Assembly (NCBI RefSeq): GCF_023333595.1
Contig: NZ_JAIQZM010000001.1
Span: forward strand, 305,100 to 369,099
DNA length: 64,000 bases
Origin: Argonema galeatum A003/A1
GTDB lineage: Bacteria; Cyanobacteriota; Cyanobacteriia; Cyanobacteriales; Aerosakkonemataceae
Reading direction: 5' to 3'
The translations under genes were made by a program, and so were the position numbers. Numbering within the stretch: the first letter of the stretch is position 1; every line of letters begins with the position of its first letter. Positions 49,547-57,987 of this stretch are shown here, piece by piece. A model generated the notes under the pieces. The model had not been told where the DNA came from. It saw only the letters and a program-made list of their open reading frames with translations, and searched no databases.

Positions 49547-50377
49547 ATGAATCCACTGAGACGTTTTTTACAATCTACTTCTGGGAAAATTGGCCTAATC
49601 CTAACAATCGCTATCCTACTAATTTCCCTTTTAGCGCCAATTCTCCATCCTTACGACCCCGCCACCGACAGAAACTATCTGTTGCGGTTGAAACCTCCGA
49701 ATTCCGAACATTGGTTTGGCACCGACGGGTTAGGAAGAGATATTTTAGTTCTGGTGTGGTACGGAATGCGAACTTCTCTTACTGTCGGACTGATCTCGGT
49801 AGGATTGGGACTGATTGTAGGATTAATTCTGGGACTAATTGCTGGGTATTTCCGAGGTTATCTCGAAACAGTAATTGGCTGGTTAACTGATATTTTGTTA
49901 GCTTTTCCTTCTATACTATTAGCGATCGCGATCGTCACCGTTAGTGGCCCCAGTTTGCAAAGCGTTATGCTCGCCGTGGGAGTAGTACAAATCCCGATTT
50001 ATATCAGACTTACGCGCAGCATGGTACTATCCCTCAGAGAACAGGAATTTGTAATAGCAACGAAAGCTCTCGGTGCTTCACCGACGCGCATTATTTTCAA
50101 TCACATTTTGCCCAGCACTCTATCACCTTTAGTCGTACAAGCCACTCTTTCTATAGGTACTGCTACCCTGGAAGCGGCAGGATTGGGTTTTTTGGGATTA
50201 GGCGCACAACCTCCTACTCCAGAATTAGGAACCATGCTATCTGATGCTTTTAAAAGTGGCTATTCTCTTTCTTCACCTTGGACTACAATTTTCCCCGGTT
50301 TATTTATTACCCTGAGTGTCTTAGCTTTCAATCTTTTAGGCGATGGTTTGCGCGATAGTCTAGATCCCCGTTCTTAG
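49547..50377 (+). CDS. ABC transporter permease, DppC/OppC type
   Basis: A 276-residue membrane protein: LLRLKPPNSEHWFGTDGLGRDILVLVWYGMRTSLTVGL near 45-80, the DppC signature, and an EAA loop (ATKALGASPTRIIFNHILPS) near 175. It starts 9 bases after the dppB-like stop, so translation is closely linked. No DppD/DppF ATPase gene follows; the transporter must use ATPases encoded elsewhere. Confidence 0.95.
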   Translation: MNPLRRFLQSTSGKIGLILTIAILLISLLAPILHPYDPATDRNYLLRLKPPNSEHWFGTDGLGRDILVLVWYGMRTSLTVGLISVGLGLIVGLILGLIAGYFRGYLETVIGWLTDILLAFPSILLAIAIVTVSGPSLQSVMLAVGVVQIPIYIRLTRSMVLSLREQEFVIATKALGASPTRIIFNHILPSTLSPLVVQATLSIGTATLEAAGLGFLGLGAQPPTPELGTMLSDAFKSGYSLSSPWTTIFPGLFITLSVLAFNLLGDGLRDSLDPRS

Positions 50378-50448
50378 GGACTGGGAACTAGATGGTGCGT
50401 TATGCTCCACCGTGTTCCGAATTCGCATATAATCGGACTTGGAAAATA

Positions 50449-50820
50449 TTAACCTTTGAACAAGCGAGTTATCGAGTATACAATCGAGCTAGTCAGCCCC
50501 ATGAGAACACTAACTAAGTAAATGTTTTGCCGAACTTCGCATGGGTTCATACGATTATGATAGGTTGTGGTACGGCCTCTGCCGCCTGCGCCATCGCGTT
50601 CTAAATCGTAAATAATTTTCTCTCTATACCATCTGTCAGACTTTCCTGGATACTTAAATTTCGCGTGTTCCAGCAGTCGTTTGGCTAAGGCTTTATTTCC
50701 TTTGACAGCCTGTAGCAAAATTGGGTCTATCCTATCAGTGTTGCTGGAATTATTATGCCATATCAGCACAGCGACTAGAGCCACTACCATGAGCAGAGCT
50801 ATTATTAGGCTGGGTTTCAT
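50449..50820 (-). CDS. Unknown protein with N-terminal membrane anchor
   Basis: A 123-residue protein: MKPSLIIALLMVVALVAVLIW is a membrane anchor or signal, followed by LLQAVKGNKALAKRLLEHAKFKYPGKSDRWYREKIIYDLERDGAGG, which looks helical and basic. A second hydrophobic stretch (NIYLVSVLMGLTSSIVYSI) sits at the C-terminus. The AVKGN..LA.RL..A...YPGKS.RW..EK..YDLERDG pattern looks conserved but I do not know the family. Confidence 0.6.
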   Translation of the reverse strand: MKPSLIIALLMVVALVAVLIWHNNSSNTDRIDPILLQAVKGNKALAKRLLEHAKFKYPGKSDRWYREKIIYDLERDGAGGRGRTTTYHNRMNPCEVRQNIYLVSVLMGLTSSIVYSITRLFKG

Positions 50821-50967
50821 AGCTGATCTACCTGATAAATATCGCTATTCTATCCGCTGATTATTTGAATGGCAAGTGCGTAAATTTACAATCTGAAATC
50901 CGTTCGATTTTTGCTAACATTCATTAACAAAAACTTCCTGTTTCATCTGGGACTGTCTGCAGCACCC

Positions 50968-51285
50968 TCAATCCTCAACCTCAAGTTGACCTACCGTAAC
51001 GGCGCAAAAACCAAAAGCCGCAACCATTGGCATCGGACACTTCATGACATAGCTCACAATTGCGGCTACCATCGCCCCAAGCACAGATGCGATCGCCCAC
51101 AATCTTTCCTCAGCACTTAATCCTTTTTGTGCTTTAATTAATCTGAGCGCTTTACTAGGTATTGGCTCCGGCATTACCGCTCCGGGCGGAAAAGCCCAGT
51201 AGGTGTCATAACCCGCGACAACTAAATCAGTCCAGCCATTTTCTTGGCACCATTCGGAGATCCATTCTTCAGCGTAATGCTTCAT
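50968..51285 (-). CDS. Conserved cyanobacterial protein of unknown function
   Basis: GAGGGAAGAAAGATG sets the start at 51285 (MKHYAEEWISEWCQENGWTD), giving 105 residues; the frame further upstream is not needed. It has a hydrophilic N-terminal half with WTDLVVAGYDTYWAFPPGAVMPEPIP and two hydrophobic segments in the C-terminal half (LWAIASVLGAMVAAIVSYVM and MVAAFGFCAVTVG). I have a sense that the MKHYAEEW...PPGAVMPEPIP pattern is conserved in cyanobacteria, but no function is known to me. Confidence 0.65.
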   Translation of the reverse strand: MKHYAEEWISEWCQENGWTDLVVAGYDTYWAFPPGAVMPEPIPSKALRLIKAQKGLSAEERLWAIASVLGAMVAAIVSYVMKCPMPMVAAFGFCAVTVGQLEVED

Positions 51286-51629
51286 CTTTCTTCCCTCACC
51301 ATCCCTCAATCCAAAAGTCACATCTGATGCAGTCGCATAGGCGCGGGGTAAATCCTTGCCTACAGCGGTCAGTCACTAGGAAATAGACAACTGACCATAA
51401 AGAGTTGTTAAAAGTTTTTAAGTATTGTTAACTTGTGACTTTCTAAAACTACGCCATGTTCAGAATAGGTTAACAGAACCTGGTTTCTAATAAAAGTAAA
51501 AGATACCAAATTTAACGGAGGGATTACTGAATCTGATGGGGACACTTAAAAACGTTCTAGCCGAACATTTTAATTTAACTCATAATGAGATATTTGGGTA
51601 AAGTGTCCCCGATCGAGGTGAGGTCTTAG
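51286..51629. promoter_or_regulatory. Spacer with nested dyads upstream of the double-ATPase ABC gene
   Basis: GGGGACACTT (51538-51547) and AAGTGTCCCC (51601-51610) are perfect inverted arms enclosing 53 bases, within which TAACTCATAATGAGATA is a smaller dyad. The right arm ends 20 bases before the ABC gene start. The arrangement fits an operator or a leader-RNA structure. No further gene is seen in this 344-base stretch. Confidence 0.45.
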
Positions 51630-53177
51630 ATGACTGTAACTACAAACAGCAAAACGATAGAGATAACTAAGCCACCAGAACTAGAGGTGGTGAATATGAC
51701 CAAGCGTTTTGGCACGATGACAGCGCTGGATAACGTCTCTATGACACTGAAACCGGGGACATTCCACGCGCTGCTGGGCGAGAATGGGGCGGGCAAAAGT
51801 ACCCTTGTCAAGTGCGTGATGGGTTTTTATACTGCTGACAGTGGGGAAGTTTTGATCGATCGCCAATCTCGCGACATTAGCAGTCCCCGCGATGCTCACA
51901 AATACGGCATTGGCATGGTTTATCAGCACTTCACCTCAGTGCCTGCCATGACCGTAGCAGAAAATTTGGTGCTATCCCGCTTCGACAGTGCCAATATAAT
52001 TAAGTGGGATGAAGAGTACGATCGCCTCACTTTGTTTATGAAATCTGCTCCCTTCCAAGTAGATTTACATACTCCCGTGGCACAATTGGCAGCCGGACAA
52101 AAGCAGAAACTGGAAATTCTCAAACAGCTTTATCTCAAAAGTCGCATTTTAATTCTTGATGAGCCTACCTCAGTACTTACTCCCCTGGAAGCCGATGAAG
52201 TTTTAGGATTATTGCGGCAAGAAGTAAGCGCCGGAAAGTTAAGCGTATTGATGATCAGCCACAAATTCCGCGAAGTAATGGCTTTTGTGGATGAAGTCAC
52301 CGTACTGCGTAAAGGCAAGTTTGCGGGTAACGGCTTGGTAAAAAATCTCACCGTCGCAGACATGGCGCAGATGATGCTGGGTGAGAGGCGCGAAACAAAA
52401 CCTGTTGAGAAGACTGCACTAGGCGATCGCATTTCTGTCCTGGAAGCCAAAGACCTTCACGCCAATAAGGATAATGGATTGTCAGCAGTTTGCGGTGTTA
52501 ACCTCACCGTACACGCTGGCGAGATTGTGGGAATTGCTGGCGTCTCTGGTAACGGTCAGCGGGAACTGGTAGAAGTACTGGCAGGTCAGCGTCCCGCCAC
52601 GGCTGGGCAAATTCTGGTCAACGACGAAGTTTATAAGGCAACGCGAAAGGAAATGTACAAACATCAGATTTTCTCGCTGCCGGAGGAACCGCTCAAAAAT
52701 GCCTGCGTACCTTATATGAGTGTGGCAGAAAATCTGGCATTACGCACATTCGATCGCGCACCGCAAGCCAAAAGCGGCGTGTTCCTCCTCCAAAACATCA
52801 TCCGTCAAGTAGCCCAGGTTTTAATTACTCAGTTTTCCATCAAAACACCCTCCGCAGACACACCAGTTGGTAACCTTTCCGGCGGTAATGTGCAGCGAAC
52901 CGTTTTGGCACGGGAACTTTCATCGGCTACGGTGAAGTTGCTGATCGCTGCTAATCCCTGTTTCGGACTGGATTTTGCGGCAGTCGAGTTTATTCACGGT
53001 CAGATTGTGGAAGCCAGAAATCGAGGCGTGGCGGTGTTGCTGGTGAGTGAAGATTTGGATGAAATATTGAAACTTAGCGATCGCATCCTTGTCATCAGCG
53101 AAGGTAAATTTGTTTATGAAAGTGAGATAAAAGACGCCGATTTCGCTACTATCGGTCAGCGCATGGCCGGACACTAG
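51630..53177 (+). CDS. ABC transporter ATP-binding protein with two ATPase domains (simple-sugar/nucleoside type)
   Basis: A 515-residue fused double NBD. First NBD: LLGENGAGKSTLVKCVMGF (Walker A), LAAGQKQKLEILKQLYLKSRILILDEPTSVLTP (signature plus Walker B). Second NBD: GVSGNGQRELVEVLAG (degenerate Walker A without lysine, as is normal in this class), NLSGGNVQRTVLARELS, LLIAANPCFGLDFAAVEFIHGQI. The AANP..GLD..A.EF pattern fits the subfamily working with BMP-type binding proteins for nucleosides or sugars. No permease or binding protein is encoded beside it, so it is an orphan in this window. GAGGTGAGGTC is the likely ribosome-binding site. Confidence 0.92.
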   Translation: MTVTTNSKTIEITKPPELEVVNMTKRFGTMTALDNVSMTLKPGTFHALLGENGAGKSTLVKCVMGFYTADSGEVLIDRQSRDISSPRDAHKYGIGMVYQHFTSVPAMTVAENLVLSRFDSANIIKWDEEYDRLTLFMKSAPFQVDLHTPVAQLAAGQKQKLEILKQLYLKSRILILDEPTSVLTPLEADEVLGLLRQEVSAGKLSVLMISHKFREVMAFVDEVTVLRKGKFAGNGLVKNLTVADMAQMMLGERRETKPVEKTALGDRISVLEAKDLHANKDNGLSAVCGVNLTVHAGEIVGIAGVSGNGQRELVEVLAGQRPATAGQILVNDEVYKATRKEMYKHQIFSLPEEPLKNACVPYMSVAENLALRTFDRAPQAKSGVFLLQNIIRQVAQVLITQFSIKTPSADTPVGNLSGGNVQRTVLARELSSATVKLLIAANPCFGLDFAAVEFIHGQIVEARNRGVAVLLVSEDLDEILKLSDRILVISEGKFVYESEIKDADFATIGQRMAGH

Positions 53178-53181
53178 AAGA

Positions 53182-53211
53182 GGGACTAGGGACTAGGGGC
53201 TAGGGACTAGG
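53182..53211. repeat. GGGACTA/GGGGCTA heptamer array
   Basis: Four consecutive heptamers (GGGACTA, GGGACTA, GGGGCTA, GGGACTA) right after the ABC gene. The same family is at 23585-23615 and 57820-57851. Confidence 0.85.
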
Positions 53212-53218
53212 GAAGAGA

Positions 53219-53292
53219 GGGGCAGAGGGGCAGAGGGGCAGAGGGGCAGAGGGGCAGAGGGGCAGAGGGGCAGAGGGGCAGAGGGGCAGAGG
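53219..53292. repeat. Octamer tandem repeat (GGGGCAGA)n
   Basis: About nine copies of GGGGCAGA. Reverse complement of the array at 2648-2701. Confidence 0.9.
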
Positions 53293-53304
53293 AGAAATTT
53301 TCTT

Positions 53305-53517
53305 GACAACTGACCACTGACAACTGACAACTGACCATTGACAACTGACCATTGACCACTGACAACTGACAACTGACAACTGACCACTGACCACTGACAA
53401 CTGACCACTGACAACTGACCATTGACAACTGACAACTGACCATTGACAACTGACCATTGACAACTGACAACTGACAACTGACCATTGACAACTGACCATT
53501 GACAACTGACCATTGAC
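53305..53517. repeat. Large heptamer array (CAACTGA/CCATTGA/CCACTGA)n
   Basis: About 30 heptamers alternating between CAACTGA, CCATTGA and CCACTGA in irregular order, so the length is kept at multiples of seven while the unit sequence is mixed. All three minus-strand frames are open and read as VVSGQLSVVNGQW-like repeats, which are not real proteins. It abuts the 3' end of the next gene. Confidence 0.92.
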
Positions 53518-53518
53518 C

Positions 53519-53959
53519 CTACTGAACTTCTTGTCCGTTGGCTGCGCGATCGAGTCCCTCTTTCACCCAGTTAATACAATCCATTTCCGATTTGAATAAT
53601 TTAGGGGCGGCAATATTTCTTAATTCTTCGGGCGGGTAATGATCGTAAAAAAATCTTGTAGACATTCCGTAAATCATAATCAGATTGTGGCGATAAGTAT
53701 ATCTAGACTTAAAAATCTCTAGAGGATATACAACATCGGAATACTCATCAAGATGTTCTTTAGCCACATCAATTATGCTATTAATGCTACTTGAATAAAT
53801 GCCCGCAGGATTTTGTGCCTTTTGAAACTTACCTTTATTTCCTAATTCAGATAGTAAATCATAAGAGTAAATGTGTTGACCGTCAACTATCCCAAAAACA
53901 AATGGGATAATAAGATGTCCTTTGTAGGCAACCGAGTTTTCGTAGAGTAACCGACTCAT
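53519..53959 (-). CDS. Unknown soluble protein
   Basis: A 146-residue protein (MSRLLYENSVAYKGHLIIPF) with no membrane segments. Visible features are an aromatic-rich stretch (SRYTYRHNLIMIYGMSTRFFYDHYPPEELR) and a C-terminal helix (SEMDCINWVKEGLDRAANG). I do not recognise the family. The gene sits between two heptamer arrays: the large one at its 3' end and GATTTTGGATTT-type repeats (53962-53997) within 3 bases of its start, leaving no room for an ordinary ribosome-binding site. Confidence 0.6.
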   Translation of the reverse strand: MSRLLYENSVAYKGHLIIPFVFGIVDGQHIYSYDLLSELGNKGKFQKAQNPAGIYSSSINSIIDVAKEHLDEYSDVVYPLEIFKSRYTYRHNLIMIYGMSTRFFYDHYPPEELRNIAAPKLFKSEMDCINWVKEGLDRAANGQEVQ

Positions 53960-53961
53960 AT

Positions 53962-53997
53962 CGATTTTGGATTTGGGATTTTAGATTTTGGATTGGG
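53962..53997. repeat. GATTTTGGATTT heptamer-like repeats
   Basis: Degenerate copies of GATTTTG/GATTTGG/GATTTTA, the same family as the AAAATCC array inside the large membrane protein gene (on the opposite strand). Confidence 0.75.
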
Positions 53998-54030
53998 GGT
54001 TGACTAATGAGCGAGATAATTAAAATTGCT

Positions 54031-54366
54031 CTAAGATTCTGGATGGGACGAGAAATAAAGCGACGATTGATATAAAAATTGTTCTTGATGAGTGATGAGA
54101 GTGCAATCAGACAAAGGGTAAGCCACACAGGTAATAGTGTAGCCAGCTTCTATCTCTTGCTGGCGCAGAAACTTTTGCTCGCTCATGTCTACCTCACCGC
54201 TGACCAGCTTGGCGACACAGGCGGAACAATCTCCTTGCTTGCACCCAGATGGTAACCTCATACCAGCAGCCTCAGCGATATCTAAAATATACTCCGAGTC
54301 CGGAACTGCGATCGTGCGGTCTAGTCCTATTGCTGGATTCATCAGCCTGATTTGATAAACTGCCAT
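54031..54366 (-). CDS. Plant-type [2Fe-2S] ferredoxin
   Basis: A 111-residue protein with the [2Fe-2S] cluster pattern: PSGCKQGDCSACVAKLVSG (Cys at about 42, 47 and 50) and TITCVAYPLSDCTLITH (Cys at about 80). YILDIAEAAGMRLP precedes the cluster loop as in photosynthetic ferredoxins. The loop reads GCKQGDCSAC rather than the photosynthetic type SCRAGACSTC, so it is one of the divergent ferredoxins. It should carry electrons in the cytoplasm; the partner is unknown. The C-terminus is about 10 residues longer than in PetF. Confidence 0.93.
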   Translation of the reverse strand: MAVYQIRLMNPAIGLDRTIAVPDSEYILDIAEAAGMRLPSGCKQGDCSACVAKLVSGEVDMSEQKFLRQQEIEAGYTITCVAYPLSDCTLITHQEQFLYQSSLYFSSHPES

Positions 54367-54547
54367 ATTATTGCCTCATACGCTTTCTTTGCATAACTTC
54401 TGATTTTACCAAAACTGGCTCTAGCGTAATGAAACAGAGAAACTTTCGGGCCACTGAATTAATGTCCCCACCAATCAAAAGGCATTTACCATCGGTAAGG
54501 GTCACACCTTACAAAACGGTTGTACGAGGCAAGCGTGATATTTTTCT

Positions 54548-55726
54548 ATGAAACCAGTAACTATATTTACACCGTTCCAACAGTTCCTGATCACTTGGCT
54601 GCTGATCCTAAGCGCCGGTTGGGCTACTTGGTGCGCGATCGCCTACATAGGCGAGCAGATCAGTATTTTGCTGACAGCGGGGTTGATTGCATTTCTACTT
54701 AACTATCCTGTCAAACTGCTGAAACCCTTTTTGCCCCGCACTTTGGCAGCAGGTCTGGTATATTTAGTAGCAGGCATAGCGGTGGTATTTATTGCCCTGA
54801 CGCTGGTGCCGCCAGTGTTTAACCAAGGGCGACAATTGCTGACGAATTTACCGTCTCTGGTGGAGTCTGCACAGCAGCAATTAGACAACTTTCAAATCTG
54901 GAGTTTCGAGCATAATTTGCCGTTTGATGTGCGGACTTTAGCTTCGCAACAGTTGGCGCGAGTACAAGCTCAAGTAGAAGCGATCGCAGCCACAGGCTTT
55001 GGCTTGGTATTAGGTACGTTTAACTGGTTTCTGGACTTAATTCTAATTGTGGTGATCTCGTTTTATATGCTCATTGATGGCGATAGAGTTTGGCGAAGTC
55101 TAACCAGTATTTTCTCGGCACCAATCCAAACAGAGTTGACAAAATCCCTGCAACGCAATCTCCAGCGGTTTGTTTCCGGTCAATTGCTGTTGGGTTTGTT
55201 TATGGCGGTGACTTTGAGTTTGGCATTTTGGTTGCTGCGGGTTTCCTTTTTTCTAGTATTTGCCGTGTTTATCGGCGTTATGGAAGTGATTCCTTTTGTG
55301 GGGGCGAGTTTAGGAATTGGGGCGGTAGTAATTGTGGTAGCGTTTATTAACTGGTGGCAGGCGCTGCAAGTTTTGACGGTGGCGATCGCAATTCAGCAAG
55401 TGAAAGATAATTTGTTAGCGCCCCGACTCATGGGCAATTTAACTGGTTTGTCGCCTGTAATTATATTCGTTTCTCTGCTGTTAGGTGCCAAAGTGGGAGG
55501 AGTGTTGGGGGTAATTCTGGCGATTCCGATGACGGGTGTGGTGAAAAGCGTTGCCGAAATTGTGTTTGAGCCGACTTTACCGCCTCAAACCGGATCGTTC
55601 TTTCACAACCCCTTTGACAGGGAACCTTTAGCGCTTGCTTCCGGCGAACCCCAAGCTAGAGTCTCTACAGGTTCACAGCTTTCTGAAAATGCCAACGTTA
55701 GGAACGATACATCAGCGCCAAGCTGA
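54548..55726 (+). CDS. AI-2E family transporter (PerM/UPF0118)
   Basis: A 392-residue protein with seven to eight membrane segments and the family layout: two N-terminal helices, a soluble middle (LVESAQQQLDNFQIW), and the conserved C-terminal half: FVSGQLLLGLFMAVTLSLAFWLL, GVMEVIPFVGASLGIGAV and QQVKDNLLAPRLMGNLTGLSPVIIFVSLLLGAKVGGVLGVILAIP. The family was named for autoinducer-2 export but many members transport ions or unknown substrates. The tail after residue 345 is polar and unconserved. Confidence 0.92.
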   Translation: MKPVTIFTPFQQFLITWLLILSAGWATWCAIAYIGEQISILLTAGLIAFLLNYPVKLLKPFLPRTLAAGLVYLVAGIAVVFIALTLVPPVFNQGRQLLTNLPSLVESAQQQLDNFQIWSFEHNLPFDVRTLASQQLARVQAQVEAIAATGFGLVLGTFNWFLDLILIVVISFYMLIDGDRVWRSLTSIFSAPIQTELTKSLQRNLQRFVSGQLLLGLFMAVTLSLAFWLLRVSFFLVFAVFIGVMEVIPFVGASLGIGAVVIVVAFINWWQALQVLTVAIAIQQVKDNLLAPRLMGNLTGLSPVIIFVSLLLGAKVGGVLGVILAIPMTGVVKSVAEIVFEPTLPPQTGSFFHNPFDREPLALASGEPQARVSTGSQLSENANVRNDTSAPS

Positions 55727-55913
55727 CCCTAGAGCCATTTATCTATAAATAGCCATTCCTGATAGAATGGAAATCCCTTGCTACTTCAGCCGCAGGTGCA
55801 TGACTGTTTACCCAATTGGTCAACAGGTCATCCGTTATTGACTGCATTCTTTCCGATGCCCCATGCCCAAACCAGCTGAAAGTAGCCTTATTGTCCATAA
55901 GGAGAACATTGAA

Positions 55914-56237
55914 ATGAATATCTACGAAACAATGTTTATCTTGCGTCCCGATCTCGGAGAAGAGCAAGTTAATCAGGCGGTCGAGAAATATCAAAACCTG
56001 CTGCGCGATCAAGGAGCCCAAGAAATTGAAATCCAGAATCGTGGTAAGCACCGTCTGGCTTACGAAATCAAAAGACAGCGGGATGGCGTCTACATCCAGA
56101 TGAACTACAAGGGTAATGGCATCTTTGTAGCTCCCTTAGAACGGTCTATGCGTCTGAGCGATGAGGTGATTCGCTACCTGACTCTCAAGCAGGAAGAACC
56201 CTCAGTAAAACCAGAGCCCGCTGAAGTAGAAGCCTAG
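55914..56237 (+). CDS. rpsF: 30S ribosomal protein bS6
   Basis: The frame opens at 55863, but AAGGAGAACATTGAAATG places the start at 55914 ([19 protein letters not shown]), giving 107 residues, the normal size. Further marks: [25 protein letters not shown] and [18 protein letters not shown]. It binds the central domain of 16S rRNA with S18. rpsR is not next to it; the gene stands alone here. Confidence 0.97.
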   Translation: MNIYETMFILRPDLGEEQVNQAVEKYQNLLRDQGAQEIEIQNRGKHRLAYEIKRQRDGVYIQMNYKGNGIFVAPLERSMRLSDEVIRYLTLKQEEPSVKPEPAEVEA

Positions 56238-56289
56238 GGGCTAGGCTTCGACGTGAGCGCTCAGCCGAACGGGGCTAGGGACTAGGAAA

Positions 56290-56373
56290 GTCAAAAGTCA
56301 AAAGTCAAAAGGGAAGCGGGGAAGATTTCAGGTTTCAAATAAAATCTGAAATCTCAAATCTGAAATCTCAAAT
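56290..56373. repeat. Two heptamer arrays downstream of rpsF
   Basis: GTCAAAA units at 56290-56310, and alternating AAATCTG/AAATCTC heptamers at 56341-56373. Both lie between rpsF and the coiled-coil gene. Confidence 0.85.
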
Positions 56374-56479
56374 GCCTACTTCCCTCTGAGCATGGTAGAA
56401 TTAGCCATATTTGGCAACACAATTGGCCTGTGTTGCCTCCACCACCGGCAAGATCGTCGCAGAGGAGTTGTGAGCTTTT

Positions 56480-57037
56480 GTGAGCCAAACTGACACCTAT
56501 ACCCAACAAGCCCTACAATCAGAGGTATCCCACCTGCACGAAGAGTTGCAGCTGCGAGACCAACTGGTTCAACAGTTATCCCAAGAACTGTTCCGCCTGG
56601 TAAAAGGAAATACAACTTTCCTTCCCACTCCAGAGGTTTCCGATCGCAATCAGTCTCAAATGCTGGCCCTGCGGGAACAACTGCAAGGAGTCGAGCAGCA
56701 GGTGACATTTTACCAAGAGCAGATTTCCGATCGCGATGGGGAAATCTATCACCTGCGCCAAACTGTCCAAGAATTGACAGACCGCAGCCGGATGTTGGAA
56801 CAGGTGGTACAGGAACTACCTCAAATTTATCGCCAGAAGTTTGCCGAACGCCTAGTTCCAGTCAAAGAGAAACTGGCTCAGCTACAACGGGAAAACCGAC
56901 AACTGCACGCAGAACTGCAAACTGTAAGCTATCGTCTGGCTGTGAAAAACCGCAGCACTGATGGCAAACTCGATCTGCCTAGCTTCCCACGGCTGGGTTC
57001 CGGTCGGGCCAGTCTGCCTAGCTTCGGGAATGCTTGA
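56480..57037 (+). CDS. Coiled-coil protein of unknown function
   Basis: A 185-residue protein starting with GTG. Residues 10-145 form long heptad-bearing helices (QSEVSHLHEELQLRDQLVQQ, LREQLQGVEQQVTFYQEQIS, KLAQLQRENRQLHAELQTV), followed by a Ser/Gly/Pro-rich tail (LPSFPRLGSGRASLPSFGNA). No catalytic domain. Its stop overlaps the next gene's start, so the two are coupled. Possibly a structural or scaffold protein. Confidence 0.7.
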   Translation: MSQTDTYTQQALQSEVSHLHEELQLRDQLVQQLSQELFRLVKGNTTFLPTPEVSDRNQSQMLALREQLQGVEQQVTFYQEQISDRDGEIYHLRQTVQELTDRSRMLEQVVQELPQIYRQKFAERLVPVKEKLAQLQRENRQLHAELQTVSYRLAVKNRSTDGKLDLPSFPRLGSGRASLPSFGNA

Positions 57038-57779
57038 AGTCTGGCTCGTAGTTGAGGCGGAGGTGAATGCGATCGACAAAGCGGTTGTTTCATCTCCTAC
57101 TACCTCTGCTATGGTGGAGGCTCTGAAAGAAGCTATGGCAACTCATCCGGTCAGAAGTGCTGTAGCGCGAGTAGTTAGCTCTGGCGATCTGGATAATTTA
57201 TACTCAAGCTATCTCTACGGTGGCAATTTGGTGGAAAGCCGGGATGAAACTGAAATTATCCTGTGTCCTTTGACGCTGAATCTTCCAACTACTTTTTCAT
57301 TTCCCCATCAGAAAATCTATCAAGCTTGTCGCGATGTGGTGGGTTTGCGGCAACAGGTCGATCGGCAATTGGGATACGCAATCGGAGATGGTTGCTTTTG
57401 GCTCCCAGTGGTGCTGACGGGGAAAGGGCCTCTCTATGGTGAAGCGATCGGTCTGCGTGAGCAAACGACTGATGGGTCTTTGGGCGATCGTGATTCTACC
57501 CTTTGCTTGAGCTACTCTCAACCGATACATCTGTGCGATGCTAAGCGACAGAGAATCTACAAACTAGCTCACAGACTACTGCAATTACTCGCAGCACCAC
57601 CAGCAACCTACTTGGTGCAATTTAGTTTTCAAGGCGAAGATATTTGCTTTGACCGACTTTGGCCGTTTCCTGCCGCACCTGCTCTAGCAAGTCAAGGCGT
57701 CCAATCACCCGATCTGTTCGCCTGCCATTGGCACTGCTTGACCGATCGGCCCCTGTTCGACCTCGCGATCGTACCTTGA
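57030..57779 (+). CDS. Unknown protein coupled to the coiled-coil gene
   Basis: The frame is open from 56961, but ATG at 57030 (MLEVWLVVEAEVNAIDKAVV), overlapping the previous stop by 8 bases, is the likelier start, giving 249 residues. Visible segments: AVARVVSSGDLDNLYSSYLYGGNLVE, GYAIGDGCFWLPVVLTGKGPLYGEAIG and QIIFDRLWPFPA-like EDICFDRLWPFPAAPALAS. No membrane segment and no domain I recognise. The coupling suggests the two proteins act together. Confidence 0.7.
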   Translation: MLEVWLVVEAEVNAIDKAVVSSPTTSAMVEALKEAMATHPVRSAVARVVSSGDLDNLYSSYLYGGNLVESRDETEIILCPLTLNLPTTFSFPHQKIYQACRDVVGLRQQVDRQLGYAIGDGCFWLPVVLTGKGPLYGEAIGLREQTTDGSLGDRDSTLCLSYSQPIHLCDAKRQRIYKLAHRLLQLLAAPPATYLVQFSFQGEDICFDRLWPFPAAPALASQGVQSPDLFACHWHCLTDRPLFDLAIVP

Positions 57780-57819
57780 ATCCGGGGAATCTCACTAATG
57801 ACTACTGACAGCGGAAGAA

Positions 57820-57914
57820 GGGGCTAGGGGCTAGGGGCTAGGGGCTAGGGGGAAGAGGGGAAGAGATTTACAACTGACAACTGACCACTGACCACTGACA
57901 ACTGACCACTGACT
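57820..57914. repeat. GGGGCTA and CAACTGA/CCACTGA heptamer arrays
   Basis: Four GGGGCTA units at 57820-57851, then CAACTGA/CCACTGA units at 57871-57914. Same two families as at 53182-53517. Confidence 0.85.
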
Positions 57915-57987
57915 AAGTTCGTTGACAACCTTACCATAATTACGTCAAGATTAGAAGAAGTATTAAACTTTGTAAAGGCTGGTGTAA

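Noticed and set aside
53193-53513. Three minus-strand ORFs with VVSGQLSVVNGQ repeats
   Set aside because: All three frames of the heptamer array are open because the units lack stops in any frame; no start site or non-repeat sequence supports a protein.
53305-53517. CRISPR array
   Set aside because: The units are 7 bases without unique spacers; no cas genes are nearby. No other stretch shows 25-40 base repeats with unique spacers.
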